Positions 49,150 to 60,587 of a stretch of DNA of 64,000 bases are shown piece by piece. Numbering within the stretch: the first letter of the stretch is position 1; each line of letters opens with the position of its first letter. Source of the DNA: Myotis daubentonii (Eukaryota; Chordata; Mammalia; Chiroptera; Vespertilionidae); contig NC_081848.1 in the NCBI RefSeq assembly GCF_963259705.1, forward strand, positions 57,656,895 to 57,720,894. Direction: 5' to 3'. A program made the position numbers and the translations under genes. The notes under the pieces are model-generated. The model was not told the origin of the DNA and made no database searches. It saw only the letters and a program-made list of their open reading frames with translations.

Positions 49150-49874
49150 TGTCTTGAGTTTGGTTGTCTATAATGATTAAAGGCTAATCTTCCAATGAAT
49201 ATTAGTAACACATGCATAGTAATTTCTGAGCATTTGCTACTGTATTATATTATATTATTGACAGTTTCACCTTTGCTTTTATGGTGATGTATGAACGCTT
49301 ATCTAGCAACTGACTTGTCATATCAGCCTGCCCAACCTTACAGTAAATGAACAATAAAGTCCATTATTTTAATGGAAAGTTTATAGGTTTTCAAAAGCAA
49401 ATGGCTAAGGCTATACAATTTGGAACTAACATGTTTTATCTTGTGAATTCCAGTTTATTTTTAATGTCATTTATGTAATTTTGTAATGTTCTCTTTATGT
49501 TCCATCAGCATTTATATTAGCATCTGTTTAAGCTTCTTAAAGATAGAGATAAGCGTCCTTTTTTATAATCTTGGGTATATATTAAATAGCTTTTTATACT
49601 GCCTTTTCTAGAATGCGTTGTTCACCTTAAAAATGAAAAGATTTAGGATAGTTTTATCAGGTTATATGCTCATGTACATAAATAATAACTTTGACATGTA
49701 AAGAGTTTTATTTGTTATATTATCTCTTAAAGCAATCATTTTTATATCTTAACTTCAGCATTATATTTTATTTTATTCTACTTTTAGCCTGCATTGGGAT
49801 AATGACTGACACAGCAGTGTTCAGTTTGTATAAACTTTCATTAATGTTTTTAAACCTTAAAAAAGAATGTTATT

Positions 49875-50095
49875 GCCAAAACCAGTTTGGCTCAGTGGAT
49901 AGAGCGCCGGCCTGTGGACTGAAAGGTCCCAGGTTCGATTCTGGTCAAGGGCATGTACCTGGGTTGCGGGCACATCCCCAGAAGGAGATGTGCAGGAGGC
50001 AGCTGATCGATGTTTCTCTCTCATCGATGTTTCTAACTCTCTATCTCTCTCCCTTCCTCTCTGTAAAAAATCAATAAAATATATTAAAAAAAAAA
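49875..50095 (+). mobile_element. Young VES SINE
   Basis: Head GGCTCAGTGGATAGAGCG, with box B-like GGTTCGATTC, then CATCGATG repeats, AATCAATAAAATATATT and an A-tail. Exact duplication AAAAGAATGTTATT at 49861-49874 and 50096-50109. Confidence 0.95.
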
Positions 50096-50899
50096 AAAAG
50101 AATGTTATTTTTCCTAGACATTTTTCTTTTACTACAGGTGTTAAAGATGAACCAATGAATTAAACCAAAAAAACAGGAGACTTAAAAACAATTTTTTCTA
50201 AAACTGTTTTAAATTTATTTTTAAATTATAGTTAGATAAAGTATATTTCAGGTGTACAACATAGTGATTAGTCATTTATATACCTTATGAATAGTAGGCG
50301 TTTTTATATTTGTACTTAAAAACCTCTTACAGTAAACTCTTTTATTTTAGATTCTATTCATAAATATTAGTACAGTGGCATTTGACTTATTTAATTTTTT
50401 ATTGCAACTTTTAAATTTTGTATATTAATAAAACATTTATATTAATGGCTATTTCAGTTTGTTAAACAAATATTAAATGCTGAGTATGTGCCTGGTCAGA
50501 AATCTGTGGATGAACACACACACACACAAAAGAAACATAAAACCTATTCTTGTCTTGAAAGGGCACTTAATTGAGAGGAAGGAGGTAGGTGCTAAGAACA
50601 TTTCAGTATGAATATAACGATGTGAAGAGAGATATTTACAGGTTGGTCTGGGACTGGGAGCACAGAAAATAGGTATTTTCTGGAGGAAAAATTAGTTTGT
50701 CATTAAATTTTATAGCCAATATTCCATGAGGAAGAAAAAAAGTTTACTCTACCCCTTCAAAAAAAAAAAAGGATTTTATTTCAAAGAAGCCTAATCTGTT
50801 TCCAAATAGTAAAAAAAAAAAAATTTAAGGAAAGGCCATTTAATCAGTTTACTTTTGTATAATTTCAATTCATCTGTTTTTTAATTCACTGTTGTTTTC

Positions 50900-51115
50900 C
50901 TTTTAAAAAAAATGTTTTTATTGATTTTAGAGAGAGGAAGGGCGAGGGAGAGAGATAGAAACATCAATGATGAGAGAGAATCATCTATTGGTTGCCTCCT
51001 ACACAACCCCTAGTGGGGATCAAGCACAACTGGAACACATGCCCTGACTGGGAATTGAACCGTGACCTCCTGGTTCATAGGTTGATGGTCAACAACTGAG
51101 CCACACCAGCCAGGC
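50900..51115 (-). mobile_element. VES-type SINE, older subfamily
   Basis: Exact duplication TCACTGTTGTTTTC at 50886-50899 and 51116-51129. Confidence 0.93.
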
Positions 51116-52560
51116 TCACTGTTGTTTTCTTAATCTGTATTCTTTCTGCTGTTGCTGGCTAATAAATATTTTATTTTAAATACTATATTTTCTAGTTCCA
51201 GGATTTCTATTTTAATTTTTTTGAGTTATCATTTTTCATCTTTTTAGCTAGCTATATCAATTTTTAAAAACCTATATTCCTTAATATATTTATAATTTTT
51301 AAGGCCTATTTACCAATTCCCTCAGCTATCTGTAAGTCTATTTCTTTTACTTATGGGCAATATGTTTTGTTTTTGTAATTTTATATTTTATGCTAGACAT
51401 TGTATAAAAGACTAGTATAAAAGACTAGTACAGACTATAGTAGCTAATATTTTTCCCTGGAAGAGCCTGAACTCACCTGCCAGGTAGCTAGAATAAAGGG
51501 CTGATTCTTTTATCTAAACTCGAGTTGAGTTTGGTCAGAGCTTTGTACCACTGTTAGTTTCCAGTGTCTTAAGCTCAGGTCTAGGCCTCTTTCTCTTGCC
51601 AATTTCCTGGGAAGACCATCAGAATAAAGCTGGTTTTAGGGAAGAAGACAAAGTCAGGATTTTATGAGGTTTGGGAGACCTGATTTTTGGTGGGTCTTTC
51701 AGTGTGGAGCAAGGGGTAAGAGGGAGAGGAGAGGTGCTGGTCTGGATTTGGCATGGTTCTTTATCTAGTTGAGAATTGGTGGACATTGTGAGGGTTGGCT
51801 TTCTGAGTGAATTTTGAAGAATAAGTAATCTAGCTGAGTCATCTGTTCTTAAGAAAATGCATTTACTCACAGGTTTAGTTGAAAAGTCTCTTGTTTATAT
51901 AAATAGGTTTATTTGAGTGACTGAAACAAAGAATCTCTTCTTGGGAAAGAGTTTCTGGAATAGCAGAGAGTTGAATAATAATGTGATGGTGAACTGTGTA
52001 GTTGCAGATGATTTTGGCTTTGTTATCTAAGCACTGAAGGAAAACCTCTCTCTTCCTGCTTTTGGAGCATAGCCACCAGCTTCATCAACATTCTCAGTTT
52101 GCAGAGAGGACTAGCTCTACCTTTCAGGCTTCTCTAAATTCCTGTGCACCATATTAGCCCAGACCTGGCCATAAAAATGGGCTGGGTTCTCCTTATTCAA
52201 GTAACGTTCCTGTGCTTATGGTCATTCATTCATTTATGCCTTCTTTCTTCCTTTCCCTTGGACCCAACATTGGATAAATTCCCTCAGGTATGAAAGCCAC
52301 TATTTCTGTCTGCTCAACTAGAAAGGGTTCATCCCTCTCTGAAAATTGTTTATTTAAATTTATTTTCTTCCAAGGCTATTTGATGGTTTTCATGGGAAAT
52401 ATGAGTGTTTTCTTTCTGTTACTTCTTCACTAGAAACAGGAGTCTTTTTTAAAGTTAGGAAAAGTAAGTAAAAAAATAAATAAAAATTATTAGTGAACCA
52501 GTAATAAATTGTATGTTACCTCCCAATTCTCATTTTGGTTTTTTTTCCTCTTTTTCTTCT

Positions 52561-52780
52561 TTTTTAAAAAATATATTTTATTAATTTTTTACAGAGAGGA
52601 AGGGAGAGGGATAGAGAGTTAGAAATATCGATGAGAGAGAAACATCCATCAGCTGCCTCCTGCTCACCCCCGACTGGGGATGTGCTTGCAACCAAGGTAC
52701 ATGCCCTTGACCGGAACCTAACCTGGGACCCTTCAGTCTGCAGGCCAACGCTCTATCCACTAAGCCAAGCCAGTTAGGGC
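52561..52780 (-). mobile_element. VES SINE
   Basis: Body with CATCGATG-type repeats, head with CCACTAAGCCAAGCC. Flanks are T-rich and start CCTCTTTTT on both sides. Confidence 0.9.
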
Positions 52781-54189
52781 CTCTTTTTTTTTTTTTTTTT
52801 TTAAATCATATACTTGATAAGTACTCAAAAGATAAATTTATCTTTGAATGGAGTAAAAATAAGTCTTTGAGTTACTGTTTTCTAAGGTTAATGCAGATGT
52901 TATGAAAAGAAACTTAAATGTTTACAATTCAGATTTTTAGTGATTCCTTACTCATAGCACTCTTTGTTTTCATTTTACTTTTTAATTAAGCTTTAAAATT
53001 TTCCAATGGCTTAAGAAAAAGTCAAAATGAGCCTATTTCTTTGTAATAGTTTTCTTTAAGTCTCTTTCAAGGCTTTTAGAAAATCTCTGTCAATAGAAAC
53101 CTACTAATTCCAAACTCATTCTTGAGTATTAAATCAGTTGTTAGTACTTTGGGGTGTATATTGACCTAATTTTGACCTTGCAAAGCTAATCAGCTAAAGA
53201 AACTAATTATTAAATCACATCTGTGCTGCTTAGAAATAGTAAGACTTGTCTTGAACTTGCATCGTAGATTTTAGTGGGACATCTGGTATATATTTCAGTA
53301 GGCTCCATAAAGTAAATTTTATGTCTTGATGTGATTCTACCTCTATAACCAGTTTTAGGTTTCTCCTTGTATGAATGACCATAGGATCTAGAGCATGGTC
53401 CTGAATTTTTTTCTTTCAGACTATTTAGGCTTAGATGGTGGTGGAATACTTAAATCTCTTCTTTTATTCTGTTTTTTTGAGTGTTATTATGTGCTAAGAG
53501 CTGCAAGGCATTGTGAATATAATAACAAGCCAAGCAGACAGTTCTTTCACAAGGCATTAATGGGGAGACATATTAAAATTCACCTTATGAATATTAGATA
53601 AACCAAAGAGTTATTAAGAATTTGATTCCATGTGATAAAAGCATTGCGTTATATAAGAAAATGTCCATACTTTTTAGAGATATAAACTGAAGTATACAGG
53701 GAAGAAATGACATGATGTCAGTCATTGCTTCAAAATAGCTCAGCAAATATGGGCAGGGGGCAGAGGAAGAATAGATGAAGCAAGTGTGCCAAATACTGTT
53801 GAATATAGGTACTTAGAGCTTCTATACTTGTGTCTGTGTTTGAAATTTTTAATAGTTGGATTTTTTAAAAACAATCATACTAGTGAAAGTATTTTAAGAA
53901 ATGCATAAGAGTGATGAGGCAAAGGTACTCCATTGAGATAAATTATTTCTATACAACTCAGCTACCTGCTGTAGCTACCAAAGCTGAACACATGTTTACC
54001 CTATGGCTTAACCATCTTAAGTCTTTAAACAGAAAAAATGTGTTCATATGTTCACCAAAGCACATGAGTAAGGATGTCCATTGCAGCATTCTTCATTGTA
54101 GCTACAGACTGGAAACAAGCAAAAAATTCATCATTAGTAAAATGGATAAGTAATAATATATTTATGGAGTAGTGTACATCAATGAAAAT

Positions 54190-54200
54190 GATGAACTTCA
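54190..54200. repeat. Target-site duplication of the DDX18 retrocopy, left
   Basis: GATGAACTTCA, repeated exactly at 56300-56310 after the A-tail, showing L1-type insertion. Confidence 0.9.
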
Positions 54201-56299
54201 GCTGTGCAGGAAGATCGAGAAGCGGAACCTCAAGTTGCAGCAGAGGAACCTAAAGCTGCAGGGGGCCTGGGATGTGAACCTGTCAAGATGAAGATGTGTC
54301 TCAAGAAACCGTAGCAAGTGGAAAAATTGAAAATCCCTGAAACAGTCTGTGAATGTAGGCTTGTCAGAAGCCCCAAATGGAGATACATATAAAGAAACAG
54401 TGGGAGGTGGAAAAGTTAAAAAATCCCTAAAGCCGTCTATGAATAAGGGCCTGTCAAAAGCTCAAAACGGAGATATATCCCAAGAAACAGTGGAAAATGT
54501 AAAAGTTAAAAAGTCCCCCAAGAAATCTACCATATTAACCAACGGGGAAGCAGCAGTGCACTTGCCCAATTAAAAATCTAAGAAAAAGAAGAAAAAGAAA
54601 AAGAGAAAAATGGTGGATGATACTGGGCCTGATACCAAAAAAGCAAAAACAGAAGACAAAGTGGAGCCAGAGGAAAGTTCCCAGGCCCCTGAAGAAACCA
54701 AAACCAGTGTGGGGAAGCCAGGCGATGGGGAAGAGGAGAGCGAGGTGCCCAGCTTGCCCCTGGGACTGACAGGAACAGAGTTCTTATTCTCTCCCCTACT
54801 ACGGTACTGGCCATGCAGACTTTCAGTGTTCTTAAAGAGCTGATGACACACCACATTCACACATACAGGTGGATAATGGGCGGCAGCAACAGGTCTGCTG
54901 AGGCACAGAAGCTTGCTAATGGGATCAACATCATTGTGGCCACACCAGGCCGCCTCCTGGACCATCTGCAGAATACTCCAGGGTTTATGTTTAAAAACCT
55001 GCAGTGTCTGGTTATTGATGAGGCTGATCGTATCTTGGATGTTGGGTTTGAAGAGGAGTTAAAGCAAATTATTAAACTTCTGCCAACACACAGGCAGACC
55101 ATGCCCTTTTCTGCCACACAAACTCAAAGAGTTGAGGACCTGGCGAGGATTTTTCTGAAAAAGCCATTGTATGTTAGTGTCGATGATGGTAAAACTAATG
55201 CAACAGTGGATGGTCTTGAGCAGGGATATGTTGTTTGTCCTTCCGAGAAAAGATTCCTCCTGCTCTTCACATTCCTTAAGAAGAACCGGAAGAAGAAACT
55301 CATGGTCTTCTTCTCATCTTGATGTCCGTGAAATACCACTATGAGTTGCTGAACTACATCGATTTGCCTGTCTTGGCCATTCATGGAAGGCAGAATCAAA
55401 ATAAGCATACAACCACATTCTTCCAGTTCTGCAATGCGGATACGGGGATATTGTTGTGCACGGACGTGGCAGCTAGAGGGCTGGACATTCCTGAAGTCGA
55501 CTGGATTGTTCAGTATGACCCTCCAGATGACCCCAGGGAATACATTCATCGAGTGGGAAGAACTGCCAGGGGCCTAAACGAAAGGGGGCATGCCTTGCTC
55601 ATTTTGCGTCCTGAAGAATTGGGTTTCCTTCGTTACCTGAAGCAATCCAAGGTCCCATTAAGTGAATTTGAGTTTTCCTGGTCCAAAATTTCTGACATTC
55701 AGTCTCAGCTTGAAAAATCGATTGAAAAGATCTACTTCCTTCATAAGTCAGCCCAGGAAGCATATAAGTCGTACATTCGAGCCTATGACTCCCATTCTCT
55801 GAAACAAATCTTTAACGTTAATAACTTAAATTTGCCTCACATTGCTCTGTCATTTGGCTTCAAGGTGGCTCCTTTTGTTGATCTGAATGTGAACAGCAAT
55901 GAAGGCAAGCTGAAGAAGAGAGGAGGCAGCAGTGGATTTGGCTACCAGAAGCCCAAGAAAGTGGAGAAGTCCAAAATCTTCAAGCACATTAGCAAGAAGT
56001 CTTCCGATAGCAGGCAGTTCTCTCACTGAAGACGTCCTTCCACCTTCGGGGCTTAGTCCTGAGAGGAGTGGTTTTTCTTGCTCTGACAAGGACTTTTGAC
56101 TGTAGGATTGGGACTGATCTAACAAGAGTGTAAATTGGCATGGAGTGCAAGCAATGAGCACTATTTCCAGCAAGTCTTGTTTATGTTGAGTCATAAAACA
56201 AAAACGAGTTCATTTTTTCTTGATTTCCCAAGGACAGCGCAAAGGGGTGTATTTGGTCTTTGTTGTGATTAAAGGATATTTTGAGGTAAAAAAAAAAAA
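54201..56299 (+). pseudogene. DDX18: DDX18 processed retrocopy, internally deleted
   Basis: Intronless copy of DDX18, a nucleolar DEAD-box RNA helicase of ribosome assembly (yeast Has1). It starts around codon 10 (K-I-E-K-R-N), has stops near 54314 and 54571, and lacks about 80 codons after G-L-T-G near 54774. The gap removes the Q motif and Walker A (motif I); what follows is frameshifted through the P-T-R-E-L region. The D-E-A-D motif, S-A-T and H-R-V-G-R-T-A-R are readable. A one-base deletion at 55321 produces a stop, leaving open pieces of 169 aa (54813-55322) and 236 aa (55319-56029). The native C-terminus is intact. ATTAAA lies at 56268, a 12-A tail at 56288-56299, and GATGAACTTCA occurs at both ends. 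No helicase activity is expected. Confidence 0.95.
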
Positions 56300-56310
56300 G
56301 ATGAACTTCA
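56300..56310. repeat. Target-site duplication of the DDX18 retrocopy, right
   Basis: Exact partner of 54190-54200; old L1 sequence resumes after it. Confidence 0.9.
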
Positions 56311-56481
56311 CTGTATGCTATAACATATAGTACATATCTATAAACAATTGAATATAAAAAAATAAACGAACAAGCAGAACAGAAACATACTCATAAATAC
56401 AGAGAACATTTTGAAGGTTGCCAGATGGGAGGGTGGTTAAGGGATAGATGAAAAAGGTAAAGGAATTAAGAAGTACAAATT

Positions 56482-56812
56482 GGCCTTTCCAGCGGTGACA
56501 GCTTCCTCTTGACACCTTGCTAAGGATCTCCTTCATCCCTCTCCAGGAGAGAAAGGAAACACAAGAAAAAGCGCCTGGTGCAGAGTCTCAGTTTCTACTT
56601 CATGGGTGTGCAGTGCCCAGGATGCTATAAAATCACCACCTTTAGCCATGCACAAATGGTAGTTTTATGTGTTGGTTGCTCCACTGTCCTGTCTCAGCCT
56701 ACAGGAGGAAAAGCAAGGCTGATAGAGGGTGCTCCTTCAGAAAGAAGCAGCACTAAAAGCACCCTGACAAATGGGGAACCATCCCAATAAACACACTTTA
56801 GATTTAAAATAT
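56482..56812 (+). pseudogene. RPS27: RPS27 processed retrocopy
   Basis: Intronless copy of the mRNA for ribosomal protein S27, a small zinc-binding 40S protein. It includes the 5' UTR (a TTTCC...GGTGAC start), a coding part with C-P-G-C-Y-K-I-T-T and C-V-G-C-S-T-V, a stop, and a 3' UTR with AATAAA and a decayed A-rich tail. The initiator region is mutated, with no ATG at the expected place, and small deletions shift the frame. Q-P-T-G-G-K-A-R is preserved in the 70-codon open frame 56578-56790. It sits inside an old L1 at a point readable from both flanks. Confidence 0.92.
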
Positions 56813-56879
56813 AAAAGAATTGGTTGTTATAGAATAGTCATGGGGATATAAAGTACAACATGGGGAATATAGTCAATAA

Positions 56880-57278
56880 TCCTATCTAATAAAGGTGATA
56901 TGCAAATTGACCATCACTCCAACACACAAGATGGCCGCCCCCATGTGGCCACAAGATGGCCGGCAGGGAAGAGCAGTTGGGGGGGACCAGGCCTGCAGGG
57001 GAGGGCAGTTGCGGGGGACCAGGCCGGCAGGGAAGCAGTTAGGCGGTGATCAGGCTGGCAGGGGAGTGTTAAGGGGTGATCAGGCTGGCAGAGGAGTGGT
57101 TAGGGGGTGATCAAGCTGGCAGGCAGAAGCAGTTAGGGGCAGGCAGGCAGGCAGGCAGGCGAGTGGTTGGGAGCCAGCAGTCCCGGATGTGAGTGGGATG
57201 TCTCAGACTGGAAAGGGTGCAGGCTGGGCTGAGGGACCCCCCGCCCCCATGCACAAATTTCGTGAACCGGACCTCTAG
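56880..57278 (+). mobile_element. HeliBat-type Helitron (q)
   Basis: A|TCCTATCTAATAAAGG to GCACAAATTTCGTGAACC...CTAG. Same family as d, with the GGCAGGGGAGGGCAGTT-type units. Inserted into old L1; the next base begins r. Confidence 0.92.
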
Positions 57279-58109
57279 TCTGTATATATAAAAGGCTAAT
57301 ATGCTAAATGTCTGACCATCTGACCAGTCGCTATGACGCGCACTGACCACCAGGAGGCTGATGCTCAACGCAGGAGAAGCCATGACACACACTGGTCATT
57401 TACAGAGAAACAGCAAGGCGGACCTGGCACCCACAAAGCAACACTCGACTTCCCCCAAGTGGGACATAAGCCCTGCCACCGCCCTGGAGCAACAGCCCAC
57501 CAAATTGCAGCTGACACTGCTGAGACCCCCATGGCGCAAAATGTTGCCCATGGCCCAGCCCAGCCTGGAAACAGTGGCTGTGGGCACCGGGTAATGACGT
57601 GACATAGCAACTCCGGGCTTCCTCTTCCTAGCAACAACTAGCCTCCTTGCAGTTTCTTCAGTCCAGGAACATGACTTGCTTTATAGCCAGGTGCAAACAT
57701 TTCACACTTTAACCAAATGTCTGTGAAGCGTTTTCCTGTGCCTCATCTCATTTGATACACACAGAAGTCCTGGAGTAGGTAGACAAGAGATTCGGTGGAA
57801 TCCTATTTTCTTTTCATTAGCTGGAAAACAGAGATTTAGAAAGTTTAGAAACTTGACCTGACTGAAAAGAAGTAAAAAATGGTAAGACCTTGAAAATGAC
57901 CAGGTTTTCTCACTGCACAGAATATAGTCAAACACTGCTGCAGCTAAATATTTTACTCTTTGTTCTCCCTGTGTTATCTACAATAATCTGCTTCGTGTTG
58001 ATATTTACTGCTGTGTTGCTGACAGTTACCTGAAAGAGAAGTTAGGGTGCCTCACCAGGCTGGAAAAAGTTTAGCTACATCAGAAAGCAGGTCTAATTTA
58101 GCAAGTTTA
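57279..58109 (+). mobile_element. Helitron (r) 5' end with unrecognised cargo
   Basis: Starts TCTGTATATATAAAAGG directly after the CTAG of q. The first 90 bases match Helitron e, then the sequence leaves the family. 57400-57640 is GC-richer, with a 90-codon - strand open frame, and 57735-57930 resembles a MIR on the - strand. No standard 3' end precedes 58109, so r may end at 58328 with s nested in it. The cargo origin is unknown. Confidence 0.7.
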
Positions 58110-58328
58110 TCTATATATATAAAAGGCTAAGTTGACTTGCGCATGCACAATATATATAAAGCTCTCCCTGGCGCCAGTCACACGCGTGTGTTTCAATCTG
58201 TCATTGTCGATCCTGAATTTGGTTGACGCTTCTATTATAGAGAAAGGGTGAATAGTGACATTAAAATACTAGTATTGCTTCTAATTAATTTCTTTTCAGT
58301 GTGCACAAATTCGTGCACCGGGCTTTAG
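58110..58328 (+). mobile_element. HeliBat-type Helitron (s)
   Basis: A|TCTATATATATAAAAGG; 3' end GCACAAATTCGTGCACC...TTAG before T. The interior is distinct (TGCGCATGCACAATATATATAA). Old L1 resumes at 58329. Confidence 0.85.
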
Positions 58329-58752
58329 TATTCTAATAACTGTGTAAGGTGTCAGATGGGTACAAGATTTAACAGCAGATCACTTGGTAAGTTATGTAAC
58401 GTCTAAGCACTGGCGTGCATACCTGAAACTAATATAATAATGTATGTCAACTCTAATTGAAAAGTACAAATGATTTTTTAAAATTAAAATAAAGAGCAAA
58501 TCCAATGGAATAGCATCATGTAATAATTATAACTTAAACTAAATTAACTATTCATGTTTAAAAAAAGAGTCTGTGAAAGAAATAATGGTTTAAATAGTGC
58601 AGATGATTGTACCCTCCATTTTATTTAGCGAACATGGGCCCATTTAGGGGTACGTGAAGTGGATATCGGCTATCTTTATGTACTCTTCAATCTATAAATA
58701 ATCACTTTTCTAAAATTTATCAAACCACCTACTAGCCTCATTCCAGGGATGT

Positions 58753-60587
58753 CTTTTTTTAATTCTTTTCTTTATTGATTAAGGTATTACATATGTGTCC
58801 TTATCCCCCCATTGCTCCCCCACTCCCCCCACTCATGCCCTCACCCCCCTGGTGTCTGTGTCCATTGGTTAGGCTTATATGCATCATACAAGTCCTTTGG
58901 TTGATCTTTCCCGCTTATCCCGACCCTCCCTTACATTCCCTCTGAGGTTTGACTGTCTGATTGATGCTGCTTTGTCTCTGGATCTGTTTTTGTTCATCAA
59001 TTTATGTTGATCATTATATTCCACAAATGAGTGAGATCATGTGATATTTATCTTTCTCTGACTGGCTTATTTAGCTTAGCATAATGCTCTCCAGGTCCAT
59101 CCATGCTGTTGCTTCTGTTTTACCTCAGCATAGTATTCCATTGTGTAGATGTGCCACAGTTTTTTAATCCACTCATCTGCTGATGGGCACTTAGGCTGTT
59201 TCCAAATCTTAGCTATGGTAAACTGTGCTGCTATGAACATAGGGGTGCATATATCCTTTCTGATTGGTGTTTCTACTTTCTTGGGATATATTTCTAGAAG
59301 TGGGATCACTTGGTCAAATGGGAGTTCCATTTTTAATTTTTTGAGGAAACTCCATACTGTTCTTTACAGTGCCTGCACCAGTCTGCATTCCCACCAGCAG
59401 TGCACGAGGATTCTTTTTTCTCTGTATCCTCACCAGCACTTGTCGTTTGTTGATTTGTTGATGATAGCCATTCTGACGGGTGTGAGATGGTACCTCATTG
59501 TCGTTTTGATATGCATCTCTCGGATGATTAGTGACTTTGAGCATGTTTTCATATGTCTCTTGGCCCTCCTTATGTCCTCTTTCGAAAAGTATCTATTTAG
59601 GTCGTTGCCCATTTTTTCATTGGGTTGTTTGCCTTCCTTTTGTTAAGTTGTACGCGTTCCCTGTAAATATTGGAGATTAAACCCTTATCAGTGATAACAT
59701 TGGCAAATATGTTCTCCCGTGCAGTGGGCTTTCTTGTTTTGTTGATGGTTTCTTTTGCTGTGCAAAAGCTTTTTATTTTGATGTAGTCCCATTTCTTTAT
59801 TTTCTCTTTAGTTTCCATTGCCCTAGGAGCTGTATCAGTAAATATATTGCTACAACATATGTCTGAGATTTTGCTGCCTGTGGATTCCTGTAATATTTTT
59901 ATGGTTTCCTCTCTTACGTTTAAATCCTTTATCCATTTTGAGTTTATTTTTGTGTATGGTATAAGTTGGTCTAGTTTCGTTTTTTTGCATGTATCTGTCC
60001 AGTTTTCCCAACACCAATTATTGAAGAGACTGTCTTGACTCCATTGTATGTTCTTGCCTTCTTTGTCAAATATTAATTGAGCATAATGGCTTGGGTCAAT
60101 TTCTGGGTTCTCTATTCTATTCCATTTGTCTATATGTCTGTTCTTGTGCCAGTACCAGGCAGTTTTGAGAACAGTGGCTTTGTAATACAGCTTGATATCT
60201 GGTATTGAGATCCCACCTACTTTGTTCTTCTTTCTCAGGATTGCTGCAGCCAGTGGTTCTCAACCCGTGGGTCACGACCCCTTTGGGGGTCAAACGACCC
60301 TTTCACAGGGGTCACCTAAATACATCCTGCATATCAGATATTTACATTACTATTCATAACAGTAGCAAAATTACAGTTATGAAGTAGCAACGAAATTAAT
60401 TTTATGGTTGGGGGTCACCACAACATGAGGAACTATATTAAAGGGTCGTGGCATTAGGAAGGTTGAGAACCACTGACTGCAGCCATTCGGGGTCTTTTTT
60501 TATTCCAGATGAATTTTTGGAGAGTTTGTTCTAGGTCTGTGAAATATGCCATTGGTATTTTAATGGGGAGTGCATTGACTCTATAGA
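58753..60587 (-). mobile_element. 5'-truncated L1, decayed ORF2 3' part
   Basis: Aligns by eye with the 3' part of the full-length L1 at 11.2-12.9 kb, in the same orientation. The frame is broken into pieces (for example 59076-59330, 59430-59612, 59597-59818), so it cannot encode ORF2p. A hAT element interrupts it. The right edge is where similarity to the full-length copy ends. Confidence 0.88.
60251..60475. mobile_element. hAT-type non-autonomous DNA transposon, 225 bp
   Basis: Perfect 15-bp terminal inverted repeats, CAGTGGTTCTCAACC. Flanks GCTGCAGC and ACTGCAGC are an 8-bp duplication with one change. The empty site is seen in the full-length L1 near 12765. The interior resembles URR1-type elements of the hAT-Charlie group. 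No ORF. Confidence 0.88.

Larger units (their letters stand above)
53900..58480 (+). mobile_element. Old L1 3' part, split by three later insertions
   Basis: L1-like sequence resumes after each insert: 53900-54200, 56300-56481, 56813-56879 and 58329-58480. Landmarks are the freeze-dried 3' UTR phrases around 56390 (CATAAATACAGAGAAC), 56838 (GTCATGGGGATATAAAG) and 58428 (CCTGAAACTAATATAAT). The inserts are the DDX18 copy, the RPS27 copy and the Helitron pile. The left boundary is approximate. Confidence 0.8.

Noticed and set aside
49875..49950. tRNA gene
   Set aside because: Box A- and box B-like words are the tRNA-derived head of a VES SINE. It lacks a full cloverleaf and is followed by a SINE body and tail. 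The same holds for the other VES copies.
54201..56299. Functional intronless helicase gene
   Set aside because: Stops, a frameshift, lost motif I, an A-tail and a target duplication identify a DDX18 processed pseudogene.
56578..56790. Functional small zinc-ribbon protein
   Set aside because: It matches RPS27 but lacks the native start, has frame changes, and sits in an old L1 with a decayed A-tail.
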